From positions 3,658,001 to 3,722,000 of the forward strand of contig NZ_CP092364.2 of the NCBI RefSeq assembly GCF_022370755.2: 64,000 nucleotides of DNA. The letters run 5' to 3'. Origin of the DNA: Mycolicibacterium goodii (GTDB taxonomy: Bacteria; Actinomycetota; Actinomycetes; Mycobacteriales; Mycobacteriaceae). The first letter of the stretch is position 1. Each line of letters opens with the position of its first letter. The notes under the pieces are model-generated. The model worked only from the letters and a program-made list of their open reading frames with translations, searched no databases and was not told where the DNA came from. Both the position numbers and the translations under genes were made by a program. This document shows, in pieces, positions 45,747-54,575 of the stretch.

Positions 45747-47000
45747 ATGACGACTCCCGAACCCATCGCGCGACGCGAAACATCCGGGCAGCACGCCTAC
45801 GACCGTATCCCGTACCTGGTTGCCTACCAGAACAACTCAGCGGTGCGCGATGTCTACGGCGGTGTCGCCGAACTCGTCGTGCTCGAAAGCTACCTGCTCA
45901 AGCCCAAGAACAAGCCGTCCGACACCGTGCTGGTGTTCATGCACCCGATCGGGGGCGGCGCCTACCTGCCGATGATCAACGGCCTGGCGCGCGCCGGTCA
46001 TCACGTCATCTACTGCAACAGCCGATTCCGCGGCACGGACTCGGCGTTGTTGATGGAGAAGGTGGTCGAAGACCTCGGCGAGTGCATCAAGGACGCCAAG
46101 AACCGCCTGGGTTACTCCAAAGTGGTGCTGGCCGGCTGGAGCGGCGGCGGCTCACTGTCGGTGTTCTACCAGCAGCAGGCGCAGAACCCGACCGTGACCG
46201 CGAGCCCGTCCGGCGACGGCCCCGACCTGACCAGGCTGGGCCTGATCCCGGCGGACGGCATCATGCTGCTCGCGGCCCACATCAGCAGGCACGGCACCAT
46301 GACCGAGTGGCTCGACGCGTCGATCCTCGACGAGTCCGACCCCACCAAGCGCGATCCCGAGTTGGATCTGTACAACCCCGACAACCCCAACCAGCCGCCG
46401 TACACGCAGGAGTTCCTTGAGCGCTACCGCGCCGCGCAGATCGCCCGCAACCGGCGGATCACCACGTGGGTCAGGGACAAACTCGCCGAAATAAAGTCAA
46501 GCGGACGCCCCGGCGCAGAGTTTGAAGAGTTCGCGTTCGTCGTGCACGGCACCATGGCCGACCCACGCTGGCTCGACCCCACCGTCGACCCCAACGAACG
46601 CAAACCGGGCAGTTGCTATCTGGGCGATCCGCAGGTGGTGAACAACTCGCCGGTCGGTCTCGCGCGGTTCTGCACACTACGCAGTTGGCTGTCGCAATGG
46701 AGTTACGACGACGCCAACGCCGACGCGGTCAAGGCCGGGCCCGACATCGCGGTCCCCGCGTTGGTGATCGGCAACCTTGCCGACGACGCCTGCACGCCCA
46801 GCCACACACGGCGCCTGTTCGAGGCGATCGGGCATCCTGACAAGGAGATGTACGAGATCAGCGGCGCCAACCACTACTACGCCGGACCGGACCAGCGCGA
46901 CACGCTTCGCCGGGCCGTCGCGATCTGCACCGACTGGCTGCACCGGCACGGGTTCTCGCGGCCTGTCGCGACCGTCACGACCGGGGATTCGGCGCCGTGA
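45747..47000 (+). CDS. Alpha/beta hydrolase of a putative ring-degradation operon
   Basis: 417 residues. The nucleophile elbow is LAGWSGGGSLSVFYQQQ, the acid is in IGNLADDACTPSH, and the histidine is in ISGANHYYAG. A large insert (residues 165-250) covers the active site. Placed three bases after the dioxygenase-like gene and overlapping the CoA transferase by GTGA, it may hydrolyse the ring-cleavage product (a diketone or lactone). Substrate is inference only. Confidence 0.75.
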   Translation: MTTPEPIARRETSGQHAYDRIPYLVAYQNNSAVRDVYGGVAELVVLESYLLKPKNKPSDTVLVFMHPIGGGAYLPMINGLARAGHHVIYCNSRFRGTDSALLMEKVVEDLGECIKDAKNRLGYSKVVLAGWSGGGSLSVFYQQQAQNPTVTASPSGDGPDLTRLGLIPADGIMLLAAHISRHGTMTEWLDASILDESDPTKRDPELDLYNPDNPNQPPYTQEFLERYRAAQIARNRRITTWVRDKLAEIKSSGRPGAEFEEFAFVVHGTMADPRWLDPTVDPNERKPGSCYLGDPQVVNNSPVGLARFCTLRSWLSQWSYDDANADAVKAGPDIAVPALVIGNLADDACTPSHTRRLFEAIGHPDKEMYEISGANHYYAGPDQRDTLRRAVAICTDWLHRHGFSRPVATVTTGDSAP

Positions 47001-48199
47001 CCGCCGGTGCGCTCGACGGGGTGCGGGTTCTCGAACTCGGCACGTTGATCTCCGGCCCGTTCGCGGGGCGACTACTCGGCGACATGGGCGCCGAGGTCGT
47101 CAAGATCGAGTTGCCGAGCGCACCGGATCCGCTGCGCACGTGGGGGCAGGCCGAACTCGACGGCCACCACTTCTTCTGGACCGTGCACGCCCGCAACAAG
47201 AAGGCCGTCACGCTCGATCTGCGTAAACCGCGGGGCCGCGAGCTGTTCCTCGAGCTCGTCGATCGCTCGGACATCATCGTCGAGAATTTCCGGCCCGGCA
47301 CCCTGGAGAAATGGGACCTGGGTTACGACGTTCTGCGGCAACGGAACAAGGGCATCATCCTGGTGCGAGTGTCCGGGTATGGGCAGAGCGGACCCGACGC
47401 CGCAAAAGCCGGCTACGCCTCGGTGGCCGAGGCCGCCAGCGGACTTCGGCACATGAACGGATTCCCCGGCGGGCCGCCTCCGCGACTCGCGCTGTCCCTC
47501 GGTGACAGCCTGGCCGGGATGTTCGCCGCGCAGGGCGCGCTCGCGGCGCTGTACCGCCGCACCATCACCGGTGAGGGTCAGATGGTCGACACCGCGCTCA
47601 CCGAATCCTGCTTGGCCATCCAGGAATCCACCATTCCCGACTACGACGTCGGTGGTGTGGTGCGCGGACCGTCCGGCACGCGCCTGGAGGGCATCGCGCC
47701 GTCGAACATCTACCAGAGCGCCACCGGCAGCTGGGTGGTGATCGCGGCGAACCAGGACACCGTGTTCCGGCGGTTGTGCGCGGCGATGGGCCGGCCCGAG
47801 CTCGCGACCGACGAGCGGTTCACCGATCACGTTGCCAGGGGCCGCAATCAGGACGAGCTGGACAAGATCATCGGGGACTGGGCCGCGCAGCGCGAACCCG
47901 ACGAGATCATCTCCACGCTGTCCGGGGCAGGCGTGATCGCCGGACCCATCAACACCGTCGCCGAGGTGGTCAACGATCCCCAACTGCTGGCCCGGGGGAT
48001 GATCGCCGACCACTGGGACGAACGGGTACAGCGGAACATCAAGGGCCCCGGCGTCGTCCCGGTACTGTCGGAGTCACCGGGAACCATCCGCAACGCCGGT
48101 CCAGCGCGACCCGGTCAGCACAACGACGAGATCTATCGTGAGCTGCTGGGACACACCGACGGTGAATTGCGGGCGCTGCACGACGAAGGGGTGCTGTGA
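46997..48199 (+). CDS. CaiB/BaiF family CoA transferase
   Basis: 400 residues with GTG start. Typical family III features: LELGTLISGPFAGRLLGDMG and AEVVKIELPSAPDPLR, NKKAVTLDLRKPRGREL, IVENFRPGTLEKWDLGYD, and VDTALTES, with the aspartate at the usual catalytic position. It would activate an acid by moving CoA from an acyl-CoA. Overlaps the hydrolase upstream and the lyase downstream (TGATG), so all are coupled. Confidence 0.87.
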   Translation: MTAGALDGVRVLELGTLISGPFAGRLLGDMGAEVVKIELPSAPDPLRTWGQAELDGHHFFWTVHARNKKAVTLDLRKPRGRELFLELVDRSDIIVENFRPGTLEKWDLGYDVLRQRNKGIILVRVSGYGQSGPDAAKAGYASVAEAASGLRHMNGFPGGPPPRLALSLGDSLAGMFAAQGALAALYRRTITGEGQMVDTALTESCLAIQESTIPDYDVGGVVRGPSGTRLEGIAPSNIYQSATGSWVVIAANQDTVFRRLCAAMGRPELATDERFTDHVARGRNQDELDKIIGDWAAQREPDEIISTLSGAGVIAGPINTVAEVVNDPQLLARGMIADHWDERVQRNIKGPGVVPVLSESPGTIRNAGPARPGQHNDEIYRELLGHTDGELRALHDEGVL

Positions 48200-49101
48200 T
48201 GAACCTGCCCGCCCACGTCGACATCCGCGAGGTCTGCTTGCGCGACGGTCTGCAGATCGAGCGGCCGATCCCGTTGTCGGCCAAGGTCGACCTCCTCGAG
48301 GCGATCGTCGCAACCGGGGTGCGCGAGGTCGAGGCCACGGCGTTCGTCTCACCGAGCAAGGTGCCGGCACTGGCCGACGCCGCCGAACTCGCCGCCGAGC
48401 TCCACCGATTCCCCGATGTCGAGTTCTCGGCCCTGGTGGCCAGCCCCAACGGGGCCAAGCGTGCGATCGCCGCAGGGCTGCACTCCCTCGAGTACGTGGT
48501 GTCGGCCGCGGACGGCCACAGCCGGGCCAACGTCGGTCGCTCCAGCACCGAAGCCACCGCTCAGATCGCCGACATCGTCGCGATCGCGCACGACAGCAAC
48601 ACGTCGGTCGAGGTCATCATCGCCACCGCATGGGACTGCCCGTTCGACGGCCCCACCGATCCGCAGCGCGTCCTCGACATCGTCTCGGCGGCCGTGGATC
48701 ACGGCGTGGACCGGTTGGCGATCGCCGACACGATCGGCACCACCACACCGCGGCGCGTCACCATGCTGGTCGAGAAGGTGCGCCCGCTTATCGGCGACAT
48801 CCCGTTGGGTGCCCACTTCCACAACACCCGCGGAGCCGGTCTGGCCAGTGCGTACGCCGCTGTGCAGGCCGGTATCACCCGGCTCGACGCCTCGGTCGGA
48901 GGGCTCGGCGGATGCCCGTTCGCACCGGGCGCCAGCGGGAACATCGCGACCGAGGACCTCGTGTATCTGCTGCGCGACAGCGGCATCGGGGTCGACGTGG
49001 ACCTCCAGGCGGCGATCGCGGCCGCCCGCGTCGCGCAGGAGGCCGTCGGCCACGATCTGCCGAGCGCGCTGTTACGCGCGGGCGACCGGATCCCGGGCTG
49101 A
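48199..49101 (+). CDS. HMG-CoA lyase-type enzyme
   Basis: 300 residues of the DRE-TIM lyase family. IREVCLRDGLQIE carries the R and D of the active site, ATAFVSPSKVPALAD follows, LGAHFHNTRGAGLA provides metal-binding histidines, and GGLGGCPFAPGASGNIATED holds the HMG-CoA lyase signature cysteine. It would split a 3-hydroxy-3-methylglutaryl-CoA-like compound to acetyl-CoA and an oxo-acid. I use ATG 48199 overlapping the previous stop. Confidence 0.87.
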   Translation: MNLPAHVDIREVCLRDGLQIERPIPLSAKVDLLEAIVATGVREVEATAFVSPSKVPALADAAELAAELHRFPDVEFSALVASPNGAKRAIAAGLHSLEYVVSAADGHSRANVGRSSTEATAQIADIVAIAHDSNTSVEVIIATAWDCPFDGPTDPQRVLDIVSAAVDHGVDRLAIADTIGTTTPRRVTMLVEKVRPLIGDIPLGAHFHNTRGAGLASAYAAVQAGITRLDASVGGLGGCPFAPGASGNIATEDLVYLLRDSGIGVDVDLQAAIAAARVAQEAVGHDLPSALLRAGDRIPG

Positions 49102-49107
49102 ACCGAC

Positions 49108-49719
49108 ATGGCACCCGGTGAGCTGGGCTCGAAAGGCCGCCAGACACGGGCGGCGATCGAGCTGGCCGCTCGGAAGCTGTTCGCCGAACGCGGTTTCCAC
49201 GGCACCACGCTGGCCGACATCACGTCGGCGGCGGGCAAGAGCCCCGCGGTGTTCTACCGCTACTTCACCGACAAGGAGGATCTGCTGGCCGCGCTGGCCG
49301 AATCCTTCCTGCACGACGTGGTGGAACCGTCGGGGCTGAATCTGCAGCTGCCGGACTCCCCCGACGACTCCGAGTTCTTCACCTCGGTGGTCACCGGCTA
49401 CTGGAACATGTTCAAACAGAACATCGGCATCATGATCGCGGTCGCCCAACTGGCGGCCACACAGCAGCGATTCGCCGAGTTGCAGAACGACTTCCGCACG
49501 TTCGGCATCGACATCGCGGTGGCGTCGGTGCGCCGCGCCCAGGAACAGGGACACGCGGTGGGACTTGTGCCTGAACACATCGGCGCGGCGATTGCATTGC
49601 TGTTCGAGAACTTCACCACGGTGTTCGTGGGATCGTCCGGGCTCGGTCTCGAACTCGACGACCGCGAGGCCATCACCACGCTCGCGACGATCTGGAAGAG
49701 AACCCTGTACGGCTTCTGA
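49108..49719 (+). CDS. TetR family regulator inside the catabolic operon
   Basis: 203 residues. Residues 8-55 form the helix-turn-helix (QTRAAIELAARKLFAERGFHG, TTLADITSAAGKSPAVFYRYF). The C-terminal helical domain includes YWNMFKQNIGIMIAVAQLAA. Placed six bases after the lyase gene and eleven before the dehydrogenase, it probably autoregulates the operon, perhaps through the palindrome at 44556, with an acyl-CoA as inducer. Confidence 0.85.
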   Translation: MAPGELGSKGRQTRAAIELAARKLFAERGFHGTTLADITSAAGKSPAVFYRYFTDKEDLLAALAESFLHDVVEPSGLNLQLPDSPDDSEFFTSVVTGYWNMFKQNIGIMIAVAQLAATQQRFAELQNDFRTFGIDIAVASVRRAQEQGHAVGLVPEHIGAAIALLFENFTTVFVGSSGLGLELDDREAITTLATIWKRTLYGF

Positions 49720-49730
49720 AGGAGATCAAC

Positions 49731-50975
49731 GTGGATTTCACTCTCCCGGAACATCTTCGGGATCTGCTCGGCGAGATGGACGAGTTCATCGAGGCAGAGA
49801 TCAAACCGCTCGAGCGCGAGAACCTCCAGTACTTCGACCATCGTCGTGAGCACGCGCGGACCGACTGGGAGAACGGCGGTGTGCCGCGGCGCGAGTGGGA
49901 GGAACTGCTCGACGAGATGCGTCGACGCGCCGACGCCGCGGGCTGGTTGCGTTACGGCCTGCCCAAGCGGTTCGGCGGTCGCGACGGCACCAATCTCGAC
50001 ATGGCCGTCATCCGGGAACACCTGGCCCACAAGGGGCTCGGCCTGCACAACGACCTGCAGGACGAGTCATCGATCGTCGGGAACTTCCCGCAGGTGATCA
50101 TGATGGACCGGTTCGGCACCGAGGCCCAGAAGAGCGAATGGGTCGAGGCGATGATCACCGGTACCCGGTCGATGGCGTTCGGGCTCACCGAACCCGGGCA
50201 CGGATCGGATGCCACGTGGCTGGAGACCACCGCGGTGCGGGACGGGGACGGCTGGGTCATCAACGGCACCAAGCGATGGAACACCGGTGTGCACCGCGCC
50301 ACCCACGATCTGATCTTCGCCCGAACCTCCGGTGAACGCGGGCAGGCCCGCGGCATCACGGCGTTCCTGGTACCCACCGACTCCCCCGGTTTCCACGTGC
50401 CGTTCTACTGGTGGACCTTCAACATGCCCACCGACCACGGCGAGGTCGAGTTGACGAACGTGCGGGTGCCCGGCGACGCGGTGCTCGGCGAGGTCGACCG
50501 CGGGCTTGAGGTCGGCCAGACCTTCCTGCACGAGAACCGGATTCGGCAGGCCGCCAGCAGCCTGGGCGCCGCGCAGTACTGCATCGACCGCGCGGTCGCC
50601 TACGCCGGTGAACGTGAGGTGTTCGGCAAGCCGCTCGCGGTCAACCAGGCGGTGCAGTGGCCGCTGGTCGAACTGCAGACCGAGGCGCAGATGGTGCGCC
50701 TGCTGGTGTACTACGCCGCCACGCAACTCGACGCCAACCACCACATGGAGGTGTCGGACAAGGTGTCGATGGCCAACTACCGCGCCAACCGTCTGGTGTG
50801 CGAGGCCGCCGACCGGGCGATGCAGGTGCACGGCGGCATCGGCTACAGCCGTCACGAGCCGTTCGAGCACATCTACCGCCATCACCGCCGGTACCGCATC
50901 ACCGAAGGCGCGGAAGAAATCCAGATGCGCCGGGTGGCCCAGCGGCTGTTCGGGTTCGGCAAGGCGAAGAAGTGA
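49731..50975 (+). CDS. Acyl-CoA dehydrogenase, LvaC/ACAD11-like partner of the next kinase
   Basis: 414 residues, GTG start after GAAGGAG. Motifs: SMAFGLTEPGHGSDATWLETTAV, WVINGTKRWNTGVHRATH, and C-terminal MQVHGGIGYSRHEPFEHIYR, HHRRYRITEGAEEIQMRRVA. This subgroup occurs beside an APH-like kinase. In human ACAD10/11 the two are fused, and in Pseudomonas LvaC they act together to remove a phosphorylated 4-hydroxyl group from hydroxyacyl-CoA. Its stop overlaps the kinase start (GTGA). Confidence 0.85.
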   Translation: MDFTLPEHLRDLLGEMDEFIEAEIKPLERENLQYFDHRREHARTDWENGGVPRREWEELLDEMRRRADAAGWLRYGLPKRFGGRDGTNLDMAVIREHLAHKGLGLHNDLQDESSIVGNFPQVIMMDRFGTEAQKSEWVEAMITGTRSMAFGLTEPGHGSDATWLETTAVRDGDGWVINGTKRWNTGVHRATHDLIFARTSGERGQARGITAFLVPTDSPGFHVPFYWWTFNMPTDHGEVELTNVRVPGDAVLGEVDRGLEVGQTFLHENRIRQAASSLGAAQYCIDRAVAYAGEREVFGKPLAVNQAVQWPLVELQTEAQMVRLLVYYAATQLDANHHMEVSDKVSMANYRANRLVCEAADRAMQVHGGIGYSRHEPFEHIYRHHRRYRITEGAEEIQMRRVAQRLFGFGKAKK

Positions 50976-51979
50976 CCTCCCCAGACACCGCCCGAGGCAT
51001 TCGCGACGGTGCCGAGTTGACCGCAAGGCTCGTCGACGTCCTCGTCCCGGTGCTCGGGACCGGGACGAGGGTGGAGAACCTGCGGGAGCTGACCGGCGGC
51101 GCGAGCCGAACCACATGGTCGTTCGAGGCCGTCACCGCCGCGGAGGGGCGGGCGCTGATCCTGCGCACGGGTCCGCCCGACGAGGTACACGCCGGGATGG
51201 AGTTGGAGGCCGGAGCACAGCGCGCGGCCGCCGCAGCCGGCGCCCCGGTCCCCCACGTGCTGGTCGCCAGCAATTGCACGGCGGCGCTGGGAAACCCGTT
51301 CCTGGTGTGCGATTTCATCCCCGGAGAGACCATCGTCCGTCGCATCCAGCGGCAACTCGACGACACAACCAGGGCGAAGCTGCTGACCCAGTGCGCGCGG
51401 GCGCTCGCGGCGATTCACCGCGCCGAACCGCCCACGGACATCGGCCTCACCGAACTCGATCAGGTGGGTCAGTGGCGAGACCAACTCGACGAAATGGGCG
51501 ACACCACCGCCACATTCGAGTGGGCCTTCCGGTGGCTGGCGGCCAATCGGCCACCGGCGTCGCCACCCCGGTTGGTGCACGGCGATTTCCGTATGGGCAA
51601 CCTCATCGTCGACGGTTCGGATCTGGTCGCGGTACTGGACTGGGAACTGGTGCACATCGGCGAGGTCTACGAGGATCTCGCGTGGTTCTGCATTCGCGCA
51701 TGGCGTTTCGGTGCGCCCGAGACCCTGGCAGCCGGCGGTCTCGGCAGCATCGAGAGCTTCCTGACCGCGTACGAGGAAGCCGGCGGTGCGACACTCGACC
51801 GCGCGGCGATCCGCTGGTGGCTGGTGCTCGCGACGTTGCGCTGGGGTGTCATCTGCCGGTATCAGGCCGAGAGGCACCTGAGCGGTCAGACGCCGTCGGT
51901 GGAGTTGGCGACCATCGGCCGCCGTGTCTGCGAAACCGAATGGGATATCTTGACGTTGCTGGACGGGGGCGCACCATGA
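50972..51979 (+). CDS. APH-fold kinase, LvaA-like (putative hydroxyacyl-CoA kinase)
   Basis: 335 residues with GTG start. The kinase fold shows LTGGASRTTWSFEAVTAAEG (ATP loop), LVHGDFRMGNLIVDGSDLVA (catalytic loop HGDFRMGN) and VLDWELVHIGEVYEDLAWFC (metal-binding DWE). It is not an antibiotic resistance gene by context: coupling on both sides to an acyl-CoA dehydrogenase and a DUF6285 protein points to phosphorylation of a 4-hydroxyacyl-CoA, as proposed for LvaA and the ACAD10/11 kinase domain. Confidence 0.83.
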   Translation: MTSPDTARGIRDGAELTARLVDVLVPVLGTGTRVENLRELTGGASRTTWSFEAVTAAEGRALILRTGPPDEVHAGMELEAGAQRAAAAAGAPVPHVLVASNCTAALGNPFLVCDFIPGETIVRRIQRQLDDTTRAKLLTQCARALAAIHRAEPPTDIGLTELDQVGQWRDQLDEMGDTTATFEWAFRWLAANRPPASPPRLVHGDFRMGNLIVDGSDLVAVLDWELVHIGEVYEDLAWFCIRAWRFGAPETLAAGGLGSIESFLTAYEEAGGATLDRAAIRWWLVLATLRWGVICRYQAERHLSGQTPSVELATIGRRVCETEWDILTLLDGGAP

Positions 51980-52332
51980 CCGGCATGTACGGCCGTCCGA
52001 CCGCGGCCGAACTGGTCGCCGCGGTCGCCCGGTTCCTCGACACCGACGTGCGCGCCGCGACGGTCCACGGAAGCGCGAACGCCGGTGCGGTCAACTTCCA
52101 CGCCAGGGTCGCGGCGAACGCGTTGCGCATCGTCGAGCGCGAACTCCTCGCCGCCGAACCTGTCGACGCGTTGGCGGCCATGAACCGGCTGGGGTTCGGC
52201 GACGAGGCCGCGCTTGCCGGCGCGATCCGCGCGGGTGACCTCGACGACCGTGCCGACGACGTGACGGCGTGCCTGCGGGCGCTGGTGAAACACCGTCTCG
52301 ATGTCGCCCACCCGGGTTATGACGCGCCTTAG
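51976..52332 (+). CDS. DUF6285 protein, LvaB-like partner of the kinase
   Basis: 118 residues, overlapping the kinase stop by ATGA. It has the family pattern: PTAAELVAAVARFLDTDVRA, FHARVAANALRIVERELLAA, and IRAGDLDDRADDVTACLRAL ending in AHPGY. Small proteins of this type sit next to APH-like kinases; in Pseudomonas the equivalent LvaB raises LvaA activity. No catalytic motif of its own. Last gene of the operon, seven bases from a convergent gene. Confidence 0.78.
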   Translation: MTGMYGRPTAAELVAAVARFLDTDVRAATVHGSANAGAVNFHARVAANALRIVERELLAAEPVDALAAMNRLGFGDEAALAGAIRAGDLDDRADDVTACLRALVKHRLDVAHPGYDAP

Positions 52333-52339
52333 GCGCCGG

Positions 52340-52978
52340 TCAGAGCCGAACGGCCCGCGCCAGCCAGGCGGGCTCATCGACCTGTGCCCCCACCGGCAGG
52401 CCGATGGCATCGGCATGTGCCGGGCCTACCACGCCGCGGTAGGTGGTCGCTTCGAGCGCCTCAAGATCCCATCCGTGGCCGAACGCCCGGCGGATCTGGT
52501 CTTCGCTGACCTGGGGGCCGAATCCGCGGCCGGCGTCCGAGAGCGCCAGCACATGTACCGTGCCACCGGGGCGGCAGCCGGCATGCAGGCTGGCAACATA
52601 GGTTTGCCGGTCGGCGTCGTCGAAGATGTGGAACAGCGCGCTGTCGAGGATGGTGTCGTAGCGCTCCCCCTCACCTCCGGTGCCGAGCGCCATCGCGTCG
52701 CCGACGGCGAACCGGGCGTCGACGCCACGTCGCCCAGCGTTCTGCCGTGCGAGCGCGACCGCATGCGGCGAATAGTCGATCCCGAGGACGTCGTATCCCA
52801 GTCGCGTCAGCAGGATCGTGTGTTCCCCGGCGCCACACCCCACGTCGAGCACGCGGCCGCGGAACCGGCCGGCGCGCTCCAACTCGACGATCGCGGGTTG
52901 CGGTTCACCGATCACCCAGGGCGCGGTGCCGGATTCGTAGGCTTCGTCGAACAGTTCGCGTGTCGGTGTCGTCTCCAT
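52340..52978 (-). CDS. Class I SAM-dependent methyltransferase
   Basis: 212 residues. Motif I is GRVLDVGCGAGEHTILLTRL; DVLGIDYSPHAVALARQNAG is the second strand with the acidic ribose-binding residue; YDTILDSALFHIFDD is motif IV. Related to thiopurine/tellurite-type small-molecule methyltransferases by length. Substrate unknown. Convergent with the preceding operon and divergent from the SnoaL-like gene. Confidence 0.82.
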   Translation of the reverse strand: METTPTRELFDEAYESGTAPWVIGEPQPAIVELERAGRFRGRVLDVGCGAGEHTILLTRLGYDVLGIDYSPHAVALARQNAGRRGVDARFAVGDAMALGTGGEGERYDTILDSALFHIFDDADRQTYVASLHAGCRPGGTVHVLALSDAGRGFGPQVSEDQIRRAFGHGWDLEALEATTYRGVVGPAHADAIGLPVGAQVDEPAWLARAVRL

Positions 52979-53036
52979 GCGTCCCAGTCTCCAACCTCAA
53001 TGCCACTTCAGGTCAAGCCGTGAGGAAGGTGTCTCG

Positions 53037-53438
53037 ATGTCCGTGATCGACACTCAGATGCTCGACGACGTCGCGAACCGGTTGTTCGAGGCGATCGAGC
53101 GCAGCGACCGCGCCGCGGTGGCCGACCTGTGGTCCGCTGACATCAGGGTGTGGCATTCCGGCGACCCCAGGGACAGCGAGCGGGCCCGCGCACTTCGCGT
53201 CATCGAGTGGTTCATCAACGCCACCGCCGAGCGGCGCTACGAGATCCTGGAACGGCAGTTCTTCGACGGCGGATTCGTACAACAGCACATTGTGCACGCC
53301 ACCGGCCGCGACGGCGCGAGGATCGCACTGCGGGTCTGCATCGTCATCAAGGTGGGCGCCGATGGCCTGATCACCCGTGTCGACGAGTATTTCGATCCCA
53401 AAGACATGGCACCACTGCTCGATCAGGTGGGAAGCTGA
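53037..53438 (+). CDS. SnoaL-like / NTF2-fold protein
   Basis: 133 residues with the pattern of SnoaL-type proteins: an N-terminal helix (MLDDVANRLFEAIERSDRAA), VADLWSADIRVWHSG, and a curved sheet ending in ITRVDEYFDPKDMAPLL. These folds act as isomerases, hydratases or binding proteins on small hydrophobic compounds. ATG 53037 follows GAGGAAGG. A YceI-family gene begins 23 bases after its stop, so the two may be co-transcribed. Confidence 0.75.
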   Translation: MSVIDTQMLDDVANRLFEAIERSDRAAVADLWSADIRVWHSGDPRDSERARALRVIEWFINATAERRYEILERQFFDGGFVQQHIVHATGRDGARIALRVCIVIKVGADGLITRVDEYFDPKDMAPLLDQVGS

Positions 53439-53461
53439 CCGTAGTGAACTCCGGAGGCGCC

Positions 53462-53977
53462 ATGACCACTCTGCAGACACTCCTGACCGCGAATACAGGG
53501 AACTGGACCCTCGCTCCCGAACGGTCGACGGTGCGGTTCCGCACCAAGACGATGTGGGGGCTGATGCCGGTCAACGGCACGTTTTCCGAGGTCAGTGGGT
53601 CGGGCAAGATCGCCGACGACGTCACCGGCCTGCTCGTCGTCCGCGCAGCCTCGCTGCGGACCGGTATCGGCAAGCGCGACGAGCATCTGCGCTCGGCCGA
53701 CTTCTTCGACGTCGAGACCCACCCGGAGATCACCGTCGAGGTGACCGGGGCGCAACCGTCGGGAGACGGGGCGCTGTTGGAGACGACGATGACGGTGCGC
53801 GGCACCTCCCGGCCCGTGCGCGTTCCGGTCGAGATCGAGATTCTCGACGACAAAAGCCTGCGGGTGGCGGGCCGGTGCACGATGGATCGGCGGGACTTCG
53901 GCGTGTCCGGCAACATGCTCGGCATGGTGGGAATGTCGACCGACGTGACCGCCGCGCTGGTGTTCACCCGGGGTTGA
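53462..53977 (+). CDS. YceI family protein
   Basis: 171 residues. The lipocalin-like beta-barrel is clear: WTLAPERSTVRFRTKTMWGL, VNGTFSEVSGSGKIAD, LRTGIGKRDEHLRSADFFDV (the R-D-x-H-L-R-S-x-D-F signature) and FGVSGNMLGMVGMSTDVTAAL. YceI proteins bind isoprenoid lipids such as polyprenyl chains. No signal peptide is visible, so it is probably cytoplasmic. ATG 53462 follows CGGAGG. Confidence 0.87.
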   Translation: MTTLQTLLTANTGNWTLAPERSTVRFRTKTMWGLMPVNGTFSEVSGSGKIADDVTGLLVVRAASLRTGIGKRDEHLRSADFFDVETHPEITVEVTGAQPSGDGALLETTMTVRGTSRPVRVPVEIEILDDKSLRVAGRCTMDRRDFGVSGNMLGMVGMSTDVTAALVFTRG

Positions 53978-54041
53978 AGCGGCGCAAGAGAATTCACCGA
54001 CTTCTCCGATTTGACCGGCCGCACGCAGTAGCATCGGACGT

Positions 54042-54440
54042 ATGGCCGGCTCCGCGCCGCTGCGCATCCTCGTGTACAGCGACAATCCGCGCACCCGCGA
54101 GCAGGTGCGGCTCGCGTTGGGCAAACGGATCCACCCGGAACTCCCCGAGATCGAGTACGTCGACGTCGCGACCGCGCCCATGGTGATCTCGCAGATGGAC
54201 GCCGGCGGCTTCGACCTGGCGATCCTTGATGGCGAGGCCACCCCGGCCGGCGGGATGGGCGTCGCAAAGCAGGTCAAGGACGAAATCGACGATTGCCCGC
54301 CGATCCTGGTGCTCACCGGGCGCGCCGACGACGCCTGGCTGGCCAAGTGGTCGCGTGCGGAGGCGGCGGTTGCGCATCCGATCGACCCGATCCGGCTCAC
54401 CGACGCCGTCGTGTCGCTGCTGCGCGCACCTGCTCATTAG
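54042..54440 (+). CDS. Stand-alone atypical response-regulator receiver protein (Rv3143-like)
   Basis: 132 residues, receiver fold only. The phospho-acceptor candidate is Asp in AILDGEATPAGG. The acidic pocket is reduced to SDN (in LVYSDNPRTREQ), and the strand-5 lysine is replaced (AVAHPIDP instead of a KP pair), so phosphorylation chemistry may be altered. It sits directly before nuoA, as Rv3143 does in M. tuberculosis, and may modulate respiratory metabolism. TAGCAT seven bases before the ATG suggests a leaderless transcript. Confidence 0.82.
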   Translation: MAGSAPLRILVYSDNPRTREQVRLALGKRIHPELPEIEYVDVATAPMVISQMDAGGFDLAILDGEATPAGGMGVAKQVKDEIDDCPPILVLTGRADDAWLAKWSRAEAAVAHPIDPIRLTDAVVSLLRAPAH

Positions 54441-54575
54441 TTTCAGCGAACTTCCAGCGAAACGCGCTGCCGCCGTTGATGGTTCACGGCACGGCGGCAG
54501 CGGCAGTTGTCCGCCGCCCCGTTACGAAACGATACTAACCAAAATATGTGGCACGGGCCGCAAAGGTCGCTAGGC

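Noticed and set aside
50972..51979. Aminoglycoside resistance kinase
   Set aside because: The fold is APH-like, but the gene is coupled to an acyl-CoA dehydrogenase and DUF6285, which fits acyl-CoA metabolism instead.
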